From the NCBI RefSeq assembly GCF_024055715.1, contig NZ_JAMXMV010000010.1:186001-250000 (forward strand): a stretch of 64,000 bases of DNA. The letters are read 5' to 3'. The position numbers were made by a program, and so were the translations under genes. Positions 1 to 7,914 of the stretch are shown in pieces (positions within the stretch are counted from its first letter, which is position 1; every line of letters begins with the position of its first letter). This DNA is from Actinoallomurus soli (GTDB lineage Bacteria; Actinomycetota; Actinomycetes; Streptosporangiales; Streptosporangiaceae). The notes beneath the pieces are model-generated. The model worked only from the letters and a program-made list of their open reading frames with translations. It was not told the origin of the DNA and did no database searches.

Positions 1-1209
1 CTCGATCATGATCGCGCTCAGCGAGACCAGCCACAGCCGGTGGACGGTGAGCGGCGCGGGGTTCCGCCACGCCGCCGGAGGATCGGTGAGGTTCGCCGCC
101 AGCCTGCGGGTCAGCCGGTGGTCCGGGCCGAGGGCGCGCTCGCAGTCGGCGAGGATCCGCGCGTACTCGGTGAGGGCCTCGCCGCGCCGCCCGCCCCCGT
201 CGTGGCTCTGGGCGAGTTCGCAGCGCGACTCCAGAGTGTCGGGGTGGTCCGGTCCGAAGAGGCGTTCGCGGCCGGCGAGCACCTGCTCCAGCAGAGGCGC
301 CGACTCATCGAACCGGCCGAGCGCGTTGTACGTCACCGCGACGTTGCGCCGGAAGACGATGAGCTCGGGGTCCCCGGGGTCGAGGACGCGCTCGGCGGTG
401 GCGAGGTTGTGCTCGTACAGCAGGCCCGCCTCCTCGAAGTGCTCGGCGTCGTCGAGCGAGACGGCGAGGGCGTTGCGCGCCGTGAGGGTGTCCGGGTGCT
501 CGGAGCCCGCCGTCCGCACGAGGCTCGCCAGGATCTGCCGGTGTTGCTCGACCGCCTCGGCGGCTCGGCCGGTGTCCTCGAGAGCGGGAATGAGCTCCGC
601 GCGGGCCTCCACGGTGTCCGGATGGTCCGCACCGAGGAGGCGTGCCCGATCGGCGATCAGACGTTCGTACTGCCCGACGGCATCGGCGAGGCGATCCGCG
701 TCGGCGTACGCGCGCGCCAGTTCGTGGCGGGATTCCAGCGTGTCCGGGTGATCGGGGCCGAGCTTGTGCGCCTGCGCGGTGACCATCTGCTCGAGCAGGT
801 CGGCGGAGTCCACGGGGCGACCGGCCCGGCGATAGGCGACGGCGAGATTTCCCATGGTCCGCAGGGCGCTCGGGCCGTCCGCCGGGTAGATCTGCACGAT
901 GGCGAGGACCACCTGTTCGAGCAGGCTCACGGCCTCGTCCAGGTTCCCGAGCGCTTCGTGTGTCACCGCGAGTTGATTGCGCGCCAGCGCGGTGTCGAAG
1001 GCACCTGGGCCCAGCGTCCGCTCGCGGTCGGCGACGAGCCGCTCGTAGAGCGGGAGCGCCTCCTCGAAGCGACCGGCGTCGTAGTACGACGAGGCCAGTC
1101 GATCGCGGCAGGCGAGCGTGTGCGGATGGTCGGGGCCGAGAACACGCTCCGCCCGGGTGAGCTCCTCACGCTGCTCGAGAAGCGTCCCGGTGCTCTCGTC
1201 GCCGGTCAT
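1..1209 (-). CDS. Tetratricopeptide-repeat protein, C-terminus beyond the window
   Basis: The minus-strand frame opens at ATG 1209 and stays open to base 1, giving 403 residues without a stop, so the gene is partial. It carries about eight repeats of roughly 42 residues with the signature L-G-P-D-H-P-D-T-L (kinesin-light-chain type, TPR_10/TPR_12), which form a protein-interaction superhelix. The last visible stretch (R-L-W-L-V-S-L-S-A-I) is hydrophobic. The start overlaps the stop of the upstream luxR gene in an ATGA at 1206-1209, so the two are probably translationally coupled. In actinomycetes such TPR proteins often accompany AfsR/LuxR regulators. A regulatory or scaffold role next to the RiPP cluster is inference; no catalytic domain is visible. 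Confidence 0.8.
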   Translation of the reverse strand, partial: MTGDESTGTLLEQREELTRAERVLGPDHPHTLACRDRLASSYYDAGRFEEALPLYERLVADRERTLGPGAFDTALARNQLAVTHEALGNLDEAVSLLEQVVLAIVQIYPADGPSALRTMGNLAVAYRRAGRPVDSADLLEQMVTAQAHKLGPDHPDTLESRHELARAYADADRLADAVGQYERLIADRARLLGADHPDTVEARAELIPALEDTGRAAEAVEQHRQILASLVRTAGSEHPDTLTARNALAVSLDDAEHFEEAGLLYEHNLATAERVLDPGDPELIVFRRNVAVTYNALGRFDESAPLLEQVLAGRERLFGPDHPDTLESRCELAQSHDGGGRRGEALTEYARILADCERALGPDHRLTRRLAANLTDPPAAWRNPAPLTVHRLWLVSLSAIMIE

Positions 1210-1865
1210 GTGACGTTGCCCTTGCCTTCTCTTCCACCGCTCCGGAACAGAGCCAGTTGGGTGCGACTGGCGCACCCGGTCTTGGCGAATATGTGTGTCA
1301 AATGCTTCTTCACCGTATCGATACTGACGTGCAGTTCGCGGGCGATCTCGCCGTTACTGAGGCCTCCGGCGACGAGATCGGAGATCTGCACCTCTCGCTT
1401 GGTGAGCGATGCGCGATTCTCCCCATGCCGGCAGCGGGTGAGGTGCCGTTGGAGCAACGGCGCCAGCTGACGTGCCAGTTTATTCAGGATGGCCCGCTCC
1501 AGATCTCCCGCGGTGCCTTCTTCGAAGGCCACCACGAGATACTCGGCGCCCGCGGTCCCCGCGTCGATGCGGACGGCGATCACGCCATCCGCACCACGAG
1601 CAGCGGAAACCGGCGGCGGCGAGGGCTTCTCGGCCGAGGCGGGGCGAATCGTCGCCGTGGTCCAGCCGAAGTGCCGTGCCAGCGAGACGAGCAGAGTCCG
1701 CCGGAAGACGTGAATGTCGCCGGCCTCTATCACGTCGTCCAGAACCGCGAAGAGGCGACGGTAATCGGCAGGCCGGAGCGGATCGGCATCGCCCAGCCGG
1801 ACCGGGCCTGCCGCCGATGTCGTGAACATACCCGGAGGATCACGTACCGCAGGCCCTTCCGGCAT
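1206..1865 (-). CDS. LuxR-family transcriptional regulator (cluster regulator 1)
   Basis: 219 residues. The C-terminal part (about 150-215) is a LuxR/NarL helix-turn-helix with L-T-K-R-E at its start and G-L-S-N-G-E-I-A-R-E-L in the scaffold and recognition helices, followed by D-T-V-K-K-H-L. The N-terminal part is a GAF-like sensor of unknown ligand with no response-regulator Asp pocket. It is a paralogue of the LuxR protein at 1979-2809: both have a D-Y-R...F-A-V-L-(D/E)-D segment near residue 35 and almost the same HTH. Three 11-bp direct repeats lie just upstream at 1876-1908, which would suit control by the nearby SARP. It is followed, with a 4-bp overlap, by the TPR gene. A role in controlling the RiPP genes is inferred from position. 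Confidence 0.85.
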   Translation of the reverse strand: MPEGPAVRDPPGMFTTSAAGPVRLGDADPLRPADYRRLFAVLDDVIEAGDIHVFRRTLLVSLARHFGWTTATIRPASAEKPSPPPVSAARGADGVIAVRIDAGTAGAEYLVVAFEEGTAGDLERAILNKLARQLAPLLQRHLTRCRHGENRASLTKREVQISDLVAGGLSNGEIARELHVSIDTVKKHLTHIFAKTGCASRTQLALFRSGGREGKGNVT

Positions 1866-1875
1866 CCGGAAGAAG

Positions 1876-1908
1876 CCTTACATCGGCCTTACATCGGCCT
1901 TATTTCCG
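1876..1908 (-). promoter_or_regulatory. Three 11-bp direct repeats, candidate SARP operator
   Basis: CCTTACATCGG occurs at 1876-1886 and again, perfectly, at 1887-1897; a degenerate copy, CCTTATTTCCG, follows at 1898-1908. SARP regulators are known to bind short direct repeats spaced 11 bp apart, one helical turn. The array lies 11-43 bp upstream of the luxR start at 1865, unusually near the start codon, so it could instead overlap the 5' UTR. Binding by the SARP encoded at 2931-4796 is inference. Confidence 0.5.
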
Positions 1909-1978
1909 AGTCACACCCCCTCAGCCGAGCCTTATGCGGCCGCAGGCCTTCCCGGCGGCCCCGCGGCGACGCGGTGCG

Positions 1979-2809
1979 CTAGCCGCTCATGCTCGTGTGG
2001 CCCAGAAGCATCAGGGCGAGCTGCGTCCGGTTCGTGCAGCCGGTCTTCGCCATCGCATGGGTCAGATGCTTCTTCACGGTGTCGACCGTGATGTGCAGCC
2101 GCCTGGCGATCTGGACATTGCTCAGCCCGTCGGCCACCAGCGCCGCCACCTGCTCTTCACGCTCCGAAAGACCCGTCGGCACCGGGGAGGGGTCGCGCGA
2201 GCGGGAGAAATGCTCGTCCAGCCAGGGCCCGAGATAACGCCGCAGGTGCCCCATCAAGGCCCGGTCATGTTCGCGAAGCGCGCTCTCGTCATCGAAGTAG
2301 ACGCACACGAGCGCCGCCCCGCCCGTCTTGCCGACCATACGGCCGTTCAGGAGATCCGCGATCCGGTGCCGGCGCAGGTAGTGCCCGACGAAGGTCCACT
2401 CGCGCATCGTCGAGCCGGCCCGTACGTCTCGGAGGGAGACATGGCCCGCACGATCGAGCAAGTGGTCGGCCCGGCGCGTCTTGAAAGGGTTCTGCATGTA
2501 CCAGCGGTCGAGATACTCCTCCAGGAAAGGGGTGGAGCGGTTACTGTGAAAATGATCGATGGCGACGTCCCGCCCGGGGAAGCCGCCCATGGTCGCGGGA
2601 ATGTCGACGATCAAAGAGTCGGTCCAGCCCAGACGTGACGCCAGCGACTCCCGGAATTGGTCGAAGAAGTATTCACCCCCGACCGAATCGGCGATGTCTT
2701 CGAGAACGGCGAAGGTATTACGGTAATCCACCGGTTCCAGTGCAGATGCAGTTCCAAGGCGACGCATCAGCCCCCCGAGCCTCGCTTCCACATGATGAAA
2801 GGGCCGCAT
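1979..2809 (-). CDS. LuxR-family transcriptional regulator (cluster regulator 2)
   Basis: 276 residues. The LuxR-type HTH occupies about 205-270 (G-L-S-E-R-E-E-Q-V then G-L-S-N-V-Q-I-A-R-R-L and D-T-V-K-K-H-L-T-H). The N-terminal 190 residues look like a GAF/autoinducer-type sensor and have no phospho-acceptor pocket. HTH and N-terminus resemble the neighbouring LuxR at 1206-1865, suggesting a duplication followed by divergence. A palindrome, TTCCACGAAGGTGGAA, lies 71 bp upstream of the start (2880-2895), and a 14/16 copy of it lies in the promoter region of the biosynthetic operon. This makes one of the two LuxR proteins a good candidate for the regulator that recognises it. The ligand is unknown. 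Confidence 0.85.
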   Translation of the reverse strand: MRPFHHVEARLGGLMRRLGTASALEPVDYRNTFAVLEDIADSVGGEYFFDQFRESLASRLGWTDSLIVDIPATMGGFPGRDVAIDHFHSNRSTPFLEEYLDRWYMQNPFKTRRADHLLDRAGHVSLRDVRAGSTMREWTFVGHYLRRHRIADLLNGRMVGKTGGAALVCVYFDDESALREHDRALMGHLRRYLGPWLDEHFSRSRDPSPVPTGLSEREEQVAALVADGLSNVQIARRLHITVDTVKKHLTHAMAKTGCTNRTQLALMLLGHTSMSG

Positions 2810-2879
2810 CGGAGTCTCTCATGCCACAAGAACTCCCGCTGGTGACGACGAACTTAGTGCATGCGGACGCGGTGCGATA

Positions 2880-2895
2880 TTCCACGAAGGTGGAA
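2880..2895. promoter_or_regulatory. Palindromic operator candidate upstream of luxR 2
   Basis: TTCCACGAAGGTGGAA has 6-bp inverted arms, TTCCAC and GTGGAA, around a GAAG centre, in the gap between the SARP stop and the luxR start. A 14-of-16 match occurs at 4939-4954 upstream of the kinase/lyase operon. The shared site suggests one regulator coordinating both units. Confidence 0.5.
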
Positions 2896-2930
2896 GGTCA
2901 CCTCCGGTGTGCTCCGCCGTGGCCGGCCGG

Positions 2931-4796
2931 TCAGGACTCGGCGGCGTCCGCCGAGTGCAGGTAGTGGTCCAGCACCCGGTGGCAGGCGGCGGATCGTTCG
3001 GCCTCCGTGTCGAACGTCCGGGCCTGTTCCGCGGCGTAGACGCGCAGCAGGTCGTGCATGGCGAATCGGCCGGGAGCGCGCTCGGTGATCAGATGAGCCC
3101 GGAACAGTTCGGCGAGCAGCGCCCGTGCCCGGTCCTGCGGAAGGCCGGCCAGGGCGGCCGCCGCCGGGTGGGCGATGTCCCGCCCGGGATGGAGGCTCAG
3201 CAGCCGGAACAACCGGGCCGCTTCAGGAGTGAGCGTGCGATAGGACCCTGAGAAGACGGCTCTGAGGTCCGCGGTCACCTCCCCGGCGTCCAGCGCGTCA
3301 AGGCCCGCCAAGCCGGCGCGCATCTTCCCGGCGAGCAGTGCCAGGGGGAGATCGGGGCGCATGCTCGCGCGGGCGGCGACGATGCTCAGCGCCAGGGGCA
3401 GTCCCCCGCAGTAGGCGAGCAGGTCGGCGACGGCACCCGGCTCCGCCTGAGTCCGGTGTGGACCCAGCCGGCTGTCGAACAACCGGCTCGCCGCGTCATG
3501 GGGCAGGACGTCCAGGGTCATCGGCCGGGCACCGTGTGCGGTGACCAGTCCGGCGAGTTGGTTCCGGCTGGTCACGATCACGACGGACGAGGGGCTGCCC
3601 GGCAGCAGCGGCGCCACCTGAGCGGTGTCCCGGACGTTGTCCACGATGAGGAGCATGCGCTTGTCCGCGATGAGCGTGCGGTACAGCGCGGCCTGCGCGT
3701 CCAGGCTCTCCGGAACCGCCGTGGTCTCCGTGCCGAGGGCGTCGAGGAAGGTGCGCACCGCCGTCTCCGGCGTCATCGGCGGTTCGGATGGATCGAACCC
3801 GCGCATGTCGACGTACAACTGTCCATCGGGGAAGCGGTCCATGTTCCGGTGCGCCCAGTGGAGGGCCAGCCAGGTCTTACCGACGCCCGCGCCGCCGCCG
3901 ATCGCCGAGACGAGGACCGTCCGGCCCGGTCCGCTCCGGCCGCCCAGTGCGCGATCGAGCGCGGCGAGCTCGTCGGTTCGGCCGATGAACGGCGACGGCG
4001 GCGCGGGCAACTGGCGCGGGACGCGCGTGGCGCCGGAGACCGGCGATGCCGGTGGGTCGAGGCCGGGATCGTTGGTCAGGATCTGCCGATGCATGCGCTG
4101 GAGTGCGGCGCTGGGGTCGACGCCGAGTTCTTCGGCGAGCCGGAGCCGGATTCGCTCGTACTCTTCGAGCGCCTCGGCTTGCCGTCCGCTCCGGTAAAGG
4201 GCGAGGAGGATCAGCCCGGCCAGGCGCTCATTCAGCGGATGCCCCGCCGCCAGCGTCAGCATCTCGGGAATCAGCGCGGCGTGCCGGCCCAGCCGTAGAC
4301 AGATCTCGTAGTAGTCCAGGTGCGTCGCCAGCCGTTCGGCCTGGAGGGCGTGCCGCATCTCCGTCAACCACGGGGAGTCGACGTCGGCGAAGGGTTCGCC
4401 ACGCCACTGCGCCAGGGCGAGACCGTGCAACCGGCCCGCTTCGGCGACGTCGCCGCTGGCCCGGGCCCGCGCCGTCAGGGCGCGGAATCGGTGCAGATCG
4501 ACCGCTTCCTCATTGACTTTGAGGACATATCCGGCGGAAGTGCGTTCGATATCGGCGCCGACGGTGGTCGACAGAGCGATACGCAGCCGGGAGAGGTAGC
4601 TGCGCAATGTTCCCGTGGCCCGCTCCGGCGGGTCCTCACCCCAGACACGCTGCGCGAGTCGAGCCGGCGAAACGGGATGGTTGACGTCGACCAGCAGAGC
4701 GGCCAGCACACTTCGCTGCCGCGAATGGCCGACGTCGATCGGCTGAGCACCCGCGCTGACATACGTCTCCCCCAGTATCCCGAGTTCGATCGGCAT
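2931..4796 (-). CDS. SARP/AfsR-family regulator with BTAD and NB-ARC domains
   Basis: 621 residues. The order is an OmpR-like winged-helix DNA-binding domain (about 10-95), a bacterial transcriptional activation domain (BTAD, about 100-245, with the L-R-L-G-R...A-L-I-P-E and L-Y-R-S-G-R-Q-A-E-A-L segments typical of AfsR/DnrI) and an NB-ARC ATPase. The NB-ARC part shows Walker A G-G-G-A-G-V-G-K-T (Lys307), Walker B L-L-I-V-D-N-V and the G-G-L-P-L-A motif. It stops without the TPR domain found in full AfsR; a separate TPR protein is encoded nearby. It is transcribed divergently from the biosynthetic operon across a 327-bp gap, as expected for a pathway activator. The start at 4796 gives a normal SARP N-terminus. 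Confidence 0.92.
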   Translation of the reverse strand: MPIELGILGETYVSAGAQPIDVGHSRQRSVLAALLVDVNHPVSPARLAQRVWGEDPPERATGTLRSYLSRLRIALSTTVGADIERTSAGYVLKVNEEAVDLHRFRALTARARASGDVAEAGRLHGLALAQWRGEPFADVDSPWLTEMRHALQAERLATHLDYYEICLRLGRHAALIPEMLTLAAGHPLNERLAGLILLALYRSGRQAEALEEYERIRLRLAEELGVDPSAALQRMHRQILTNDPGLDPPASPVSGATRVPRQLPAPPSPFIGRTDELAALDRALGGRSGPGRTVLVSAIGGGAGVGKTWLALHWAHRNMDRFPDGQLYVDMRGFDPSEPPMTPETAVRTFLDALGTETTAVPESLDAQAALYRTLIADKRMLLIVDNVRDTAQVAPLLPGSPSSVVIVTSRNQLAGLVTAHGARPMTLDVLPHDAASRLFDSRLGPHRTQAEPGAVADLLAYCGGLPLALSIVAARASMRPDLPLALLAGKMRAGLAGLDALDAGEVTADLRAVFSGSYRTLTPEAARLFRLLSLHPGRDIAHPAAAALAGLPQDRARALLAELFRAHLITERAPGRFAMHDLLRVYAAEQARTFDTEAERSAACHRVLDHYLHSADAAES

Positions 4797-5123
4797 TCCG
4801 CTCCCCGCCGGTCACGTCTCGTCGGCGATCCGCTGATGAGGCCGGCCGACGAAAAGGCATTCAATCGGGTGAGATATCGAGAGCGCCCCCGATGGCACCA
4901 CCGACTGACAGACAACCATTGACGCCCTGGCGAGGCCATCCCACGAAGGTAGAACTCGGCCGGCTCTCTCCGGCCGCCTCTTACGGGAACGGATCCCGGC
5001 CGGGAAAGGGCGATCAACGCCTCCAAGACACCGCCGAGCAGCCGATTCAACGTTTTCCCATCACCGTCACAACAGCGGCTTGTCAGGGTCGTCCCCGTAA
5101 CCAACCGCTGGAGCGATGCCCGT
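4797..5123. promoter_or_regulatory. Divergent promoter region between the SARP gene and the RiPP operon
   Basis: This 327-bp stretch has no gene. It holds the operator-like site at 4939-4954, an inverted repeat CGGCCGG/CCGGCCG at 4957-4963 and 4970-4976, and a 12-bp palindrome TCCCGGCCGGGA at 4994-5005. I could not assign convincing -35/-10 boxes. Start sites for both directions must lie here unless they are internal to the flanking genes. Confidence 0.55.
4939..4954. promoter_or_regulatory. Second copy of the cluster operator candidate
   Basis: TCCCACGAAGGTAGAA matches the palindrome at 2880-2895 in 14 of 16 positions. It lies about 170 bp upstream of the kinase start at 5124 and about 140 bp upstream of the SARP start at 4796. 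Confidence 0.45.
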
Positions 5124-6335
5124 ATGAAGCCTCTCTTGGCCGGTAACGCCGTTCGCAACGGTGAGACGTCCGTCGAGCCCCTCGCGCAGCCGTCCCCTGA
5201 GCCGCGTGCGGAGCGTCCCGAGCCGGGAACGGCGGCCCCAGGCGCCGCCGGCACGGCGCGGACACCCGATCGCGCGATCGACACCGGCCGGCTGCCAGAG
5301 GTGAACGAGGTGCTCGGCCGGCTCGGTCTCGGCCGGTTGACGCCCGAGAACGCTCGCGCCTTCCCCGGGCGCAACGACAACTGGAGCGGGCGCACCACCT
5401 CGGGAGAGCAGGTCTTCGTCAAGCGGATCGACGGGCAGGCGGAGAGCGCGGCGCGCCGGCTCCATCGCCTCATCGCCTTCGAACGGGGGAATCCCGGCCT
5501 CCCGGCACCGCGGTGCCTCGGCTGGGACGAAGCCGCGCGCCTGGTGGTGTTCGAGCTCATCCCCGACGCCAGGACCGGCAACGACCTGGCGGCCGACGAG
5601 GCGTTCGACGACGCGCTGGCGCATCGCGCCGGGAGGGTCGTCGGCCGGCTGCACAGCGCCTGGTCCGATCCGGAGGACCTCGACGACTCCCCGCCCGACC
5701 TTCCTCCGGTGCCGTGGTTGCACGCCCTTCCGGATGCGGTGTTCACCGCGTCCAGCGCCGCCGCCCTGGAGGTCTGGCGGCTGTTGCAGGGCGATGACGA
5801 GCTGATCGCGGCCCTCACGCGCATGCGCGAGAAGGAGACGGCCGCCGTGAGGACCGCGACCCATTGCGACCTGCGGCTCGACCAGTTCCTGCTGTCCGCG
5901 TCGGAGCTGTACCTCACGGACTGGGAGGAGTTCCGCCTCGCCGATCCCGCGCGGGACATCGGAGGCTTCGCCGGCGAGTGGCTGTACCGCGCCATCACGG
6001 CCATCCCGGAGAGCGCCCGTTCGGACAGTGGATCGGACGCGCCGCTGACCCACCGGCAGATCCTCAGCGCGGGCGCCCGGGAGATCGAGAGAAGACGGCC
6101 GCTGATCGCCGCCTTCTGGTCGGGCCATCGGGCGGAACGCGGCGCCATCGACGCCGGCCTGGCCGAACGCTCGGCCGCGTTCGCCGGCTGGCATCTGCTG
6201 GACCGGGTCCTCTCCCTGGCGGAGCACACTCCCCGGATCCGGGCCGTGGACCGAGCCGCCTTCGGGATCGGCCGGCGGGTGCTGCTCAACGCCGCCGACG
6301 CGGCGACGACCCTGGGGCTGGGTGATCTTTCATGA
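5124..6335 (+). CDS. APH-fold RiPP kinase (class V lanthionine synthetase kinase, LxmK-like)
   Basis: 403 residues with an aminoglycoside-phosphotransferase fold. The nucleotide-binding Lys lies in Q-V-F-V-K-R; the catalytic loop is H-C-D-L-R-L-D-Q (His247, Asp249) and the metal-binding Asp is in L-T-D-W-E-E (Asp266). In class V lanthipeptides and thioamitides a kinase of this type phosphorylates Ser/Thr of the precursor and a HopA1 protein eliminates the phosphate. The next gene is exactly such a HopA1 protein, overlapping by 4 bp. The first 50 residues are Pro/Ala-rich and probably disordered. GGAG sits 10 bases before the start. An antibiotic-resistance kinase is the alternative, but the cluster context argues strongly against it. 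Confidence 0.85.
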   Translation: MKPLLAGNAVRNGETSVEPLAQPSPEPRAERPEPGTAAPGAAGTARTPDRAIDTGRLPEVNEVLGRLGLGRLTPENARAFPGRNDNWSGRTTSGEQVFVKRIDGQAESAARRLHRLIAFERGNPGLPAPRCLGWDEAARLVVFELIPDARTGNDLAADEAFDDALAHRAGRVVGRLHSAWSDPEDLDDSPPDLPPVPWLHALPDAVFTASSAAALEVWRLLQGDDELIAALTRMREKETAAVRTATHCDLRLDQFLLSASELYLTDWEEFRLADPARDIGGFAGEWLYRAITAIPESARSDSGSDAPLTHRQILSAGAREIERRRPLIAAFWSGHRAERGAIDAGLAERSAAFAGWHLLDRVLSLAEHTPRIRAVDRAAFGIGRRVLLNAADAATTLGLGDLS

Positions 6336-7324
6336 CCGGGCTGCTGGCACCCCGCGTCGAGCGCGTCCTGCCGGAGGTCGAGATCGACGCCGGCCGCCAC
6401 CGCGGCTCCGTCTGCGGCCGGGAGATCCACGCCGCCGACGCGGCCGAGTTCCTGGAGGTCCTGGGCCAGGCCCTCTACCTCGCCTGGCACGTCAGGAACC
6501 CGGCGGCGATCGACGACCGCCCGACCACGCGCCGCGATCCCCTCCTGGAGGAACGCCTTCTCTCGGGGATGCCGCATCGGACGACGAGGGCCCCGGCGAT
6601 CCTTCGGGAGATCCGGGCCGATGGCGAACGGCTCGTCGTCGAGCGGGACGGCGTCCGGGTGCTGAGCGCACGCGAGGCCGTACGGCCGGGGCAGCCTCTC
6701 CAGGTCGGCCGGCCGATCGAGCTACGGGTGCCCGCCGCGCGTCCCGCGCTGTCACCGGGATTCTTCCTCGCCGACGGATCGAACGGCCCCCGGCACGGCG
6801 CCTCGATTCTCCGGATCTACGTCCACGTGACCGGCCCGGCGATGGTGCCCGCGCTGTGGACGGCAGCCCTGGAGCTGCTGGAAGGCGCGGACGTCCGCTA
6901 CCGCGCGAAGATCGTCTCGACCTCTCCGATGTTCGCCCGCAGCGACGGCCTGGTCCTCTACCTCGACGCCGGCGCCGCTCAATCGGTCATCACGGATCTC
7001 CTCCGGCTGGCGGGCCGTACGGCCGGCGTCGGGACGACCACCTCCCTCTTCGCCGAGCCGCTCGGCGATGGCGTGGCCATGGCCTGGGAGCCGTCGGACG
7101 CACGGCGGGGTTTCACCTCGCTGAGCCTCGGCGAGCACCGCGCCCGCGTGGTGGCCACCGGTCTGCTGGCGCACGCGACCTCGCCCGACGCGGCCGACCC
7201 GGCCGCCGCGGTGGCGGCGGCCATGCGCGCGGCGAACATCGACCCGCTCACTCCGGCGCGCAACCTCGACTCGCCTCCCTTCCCCCGGGTGACCTCGCGC
7301 GCCGAGACCCCGGTCGGCGGGTGA
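6332..7324 (+). CDS. HopA1-family phospho-Ser/Thr lyase of the RiPP dehydratase
   Basis: 330 residues. The C-terminal half matches the T3SS effector HopA1 family: I-L-R-I-Y-V-H-V near 160, Y-R-A-K-I-V-S then A-R-S-D-G-L-V-L-Y-L near 190-210, and a late S-L-F-A-E-P-L segment. In the thioamitide and class V pathways, HopA1 proteins remove phosphate from phospho-Ser/Thr to give Dha/Dhb. The start codon overlaps the kinase stop (ATGA at 6332-6335), so the two subunits are likely made in step and probably form a complex. The gene is followed by the three precursor genes. Assignment as the lyase is from family knowledge; individual catalytic residues were not assigned. Confidence 0.82.
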   Translation: MTGLLAPRVERVLPEVEIDAGRHRGSVCGREIHAADAAEFLEVLGQALYLAWHVRNPAAIDDRPTTRRDPLLEERLLSGMPHRTTRAPAILREIRADGERLVVERDGVRVLSAREAVRPGQPLQVGRPIELRVPAARPALSPGFFLADGSNGPRHGASILRIYVHVTGPAMVPALWTAALELLEGADVRYRAKIVSTSPMFARSDGLVLYLDAGAAQSVITDLLRLAGRTAGVGTTTSLFAEPLGDGVAMAWEPSDARRGFTSLSLGEHRARVVATGLLAHATSPDAADPAAAVAAAMRAANIDPLTPARNLDSPPFPRVTSRAETPVGG

Positions 7325-7421
7325 GGCGAGGGCGGTCGGCGGCACCGGACCGCCACGCCCGAAGAGCTTCCGGCCGACCCGGCCGGGATGAAGGAACCAG
7401 CACCGCGAAAGGAGGTGTCTC

Positions 7422-7571
7422 ATGAGCCCGACCGACCTGGTCGCAGGTTACGACCTGCACACCGACGCCAACGAGCTCGGTACGGCGGCCGCCACCGAAG
7501 CTCCGGCGACGTTCACCGCGATCACCATCATCTGTGTCTCGGTCACCTACACGATCGACGTCAGCTGCTGA
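7422..7571 (+). CDS. RiPP precursor peptide 1 (C-terminal Cys)
   Basis: 49 residues, preceded by a very strong ribosome site (AAAGGAGGTG at 7408-7417, 4 bases before ATG). The leader has the block D-L-V-A-G-Y-D-L-H-T-D-A at residues 5-16, then E-L-G-T-A-A-A-T-E, almost identical in the two following genes. The core begins near Thr30 with T-F-T-A-I-T and holds several Ser/Thr and two Cys, at 38 and 49. Cys49 is the last residue, as required for AviCys/AviMeCys formation by a LanD decarboxylase, which the cluster encodes. Strongly hydrophobic core (I-I-C-V-S-V-T-Y). Expected product: a lanthipeptide with one lanthionine-type ring and one C-terminal Avi(Me)Cys ring. Confidence 0.88.
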   Translation: MSPTDLVAGYDLHTDANELGTAAATEAPATFTAITIICVSVTYTIDVSC

Positions 7572-7585
7572 CGGTGAATCGCCTT

Positions 7586-7648
7586 GTGCGGGACCGGGGT
7601 GACGCCGGGAGAGGGTCTCCCGCTCCATCGGATCGCCCGGTCCCGCAC
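7586..7648 (+). terminator. Stem-loop after precursor 1 (attenuator or mRNA stabiliser)
   Basis: GTGCGGGACCGGG at 7586-7598 pairs perfectly with CCCGGTCCCGCAC at 7636-7648. Within its loop is a second 7-bp hairpin, CGGGAGA/TCTCCCG (7606-7612 and 7616-7622). It lacks a U-tract. It begins 14 bases after the precursor 1 stop and could reduce readthrough or protect the upstream mRNA. Confidence 0.6.
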
Positions 7649-7651
7649 CTC

Positions 7652-7695
7652 GCTCCGGCGGGCGGGCCGATGCCGCACCATCCGCCCGCCGGAGC
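7652..7695 (+). terminator. Second stem-loop between precursors 1 and 2
   Basis: GCTCCGGCGGGCGG (7652-7665) and CCGCCCGCCGGAGC (7682-7695) form a perfect 14-bp stem with a 16-nt loop, three bases after the first stem-loop. Two consecutive strong hairpins between members of one precursor family point to different expression of precursor 1 and precursors 2/3. Confidence 0.6.
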
Positions 7696-7727
7696 ACCGA
7701 CCCGCCATCGCCTCCACGGAGGACCTC

Positions 7728-7892
7728 ATGACCGCAACCGATCTGGTCGCGGGTTACGACCTGCACACCGACGCCGACGAACTCGGAACGGCGGCCGCCA
7801 CCGAGATGGCCGCCGACACCTTCACCCTCGTCACCTGGCCCTGCTGTCCCTTCCCCTCGTTCACGGCCGCGGGGATCCTGGACGGCCACTGA
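7728..7892 (+). CDS. RiPP precursor peptide 2
   Basis: 54 residues; ACGGAGGA lies just upstream of ATG 7728. The leader block D-L-V-A-G-Y-D-L-H-T-D-A-D-E-L-G-T-A-A-A-T-E matches precursor 1 except for Asp17. The core starts around Thr31 with T-F-T-L-V-T, then W-P-C-C-P-F-P-S-F-T, and ends in D-G-H. Adjacent Cys39-Cys40 and three Pro set it apart from precursor 1. There is no C-terminal Cys, so the LanD enzyme should not act on it. The gene lies between the tandem stem-loops and precursor 3, with only 22 bp to the latter. Confidence 0.86.
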   Translation: MTATDLVAGYDLHTDADELGTAAATEMAADTFTLVTWPCCPFPSFTAAGILDGH

Positions 7893-7914
7893 TCCGAGCC
7901 GCACGGAGGATTAC

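Noticed and set aside
40-1470. Long plus-strand open frame opposite the TPR and luxR genes
   Set aside because: Shadow of GC-rich minus-strand genes; the minus frame gives clear TPR and HTH motifs while this one gives low-complexity Arg/Gly/Val text.
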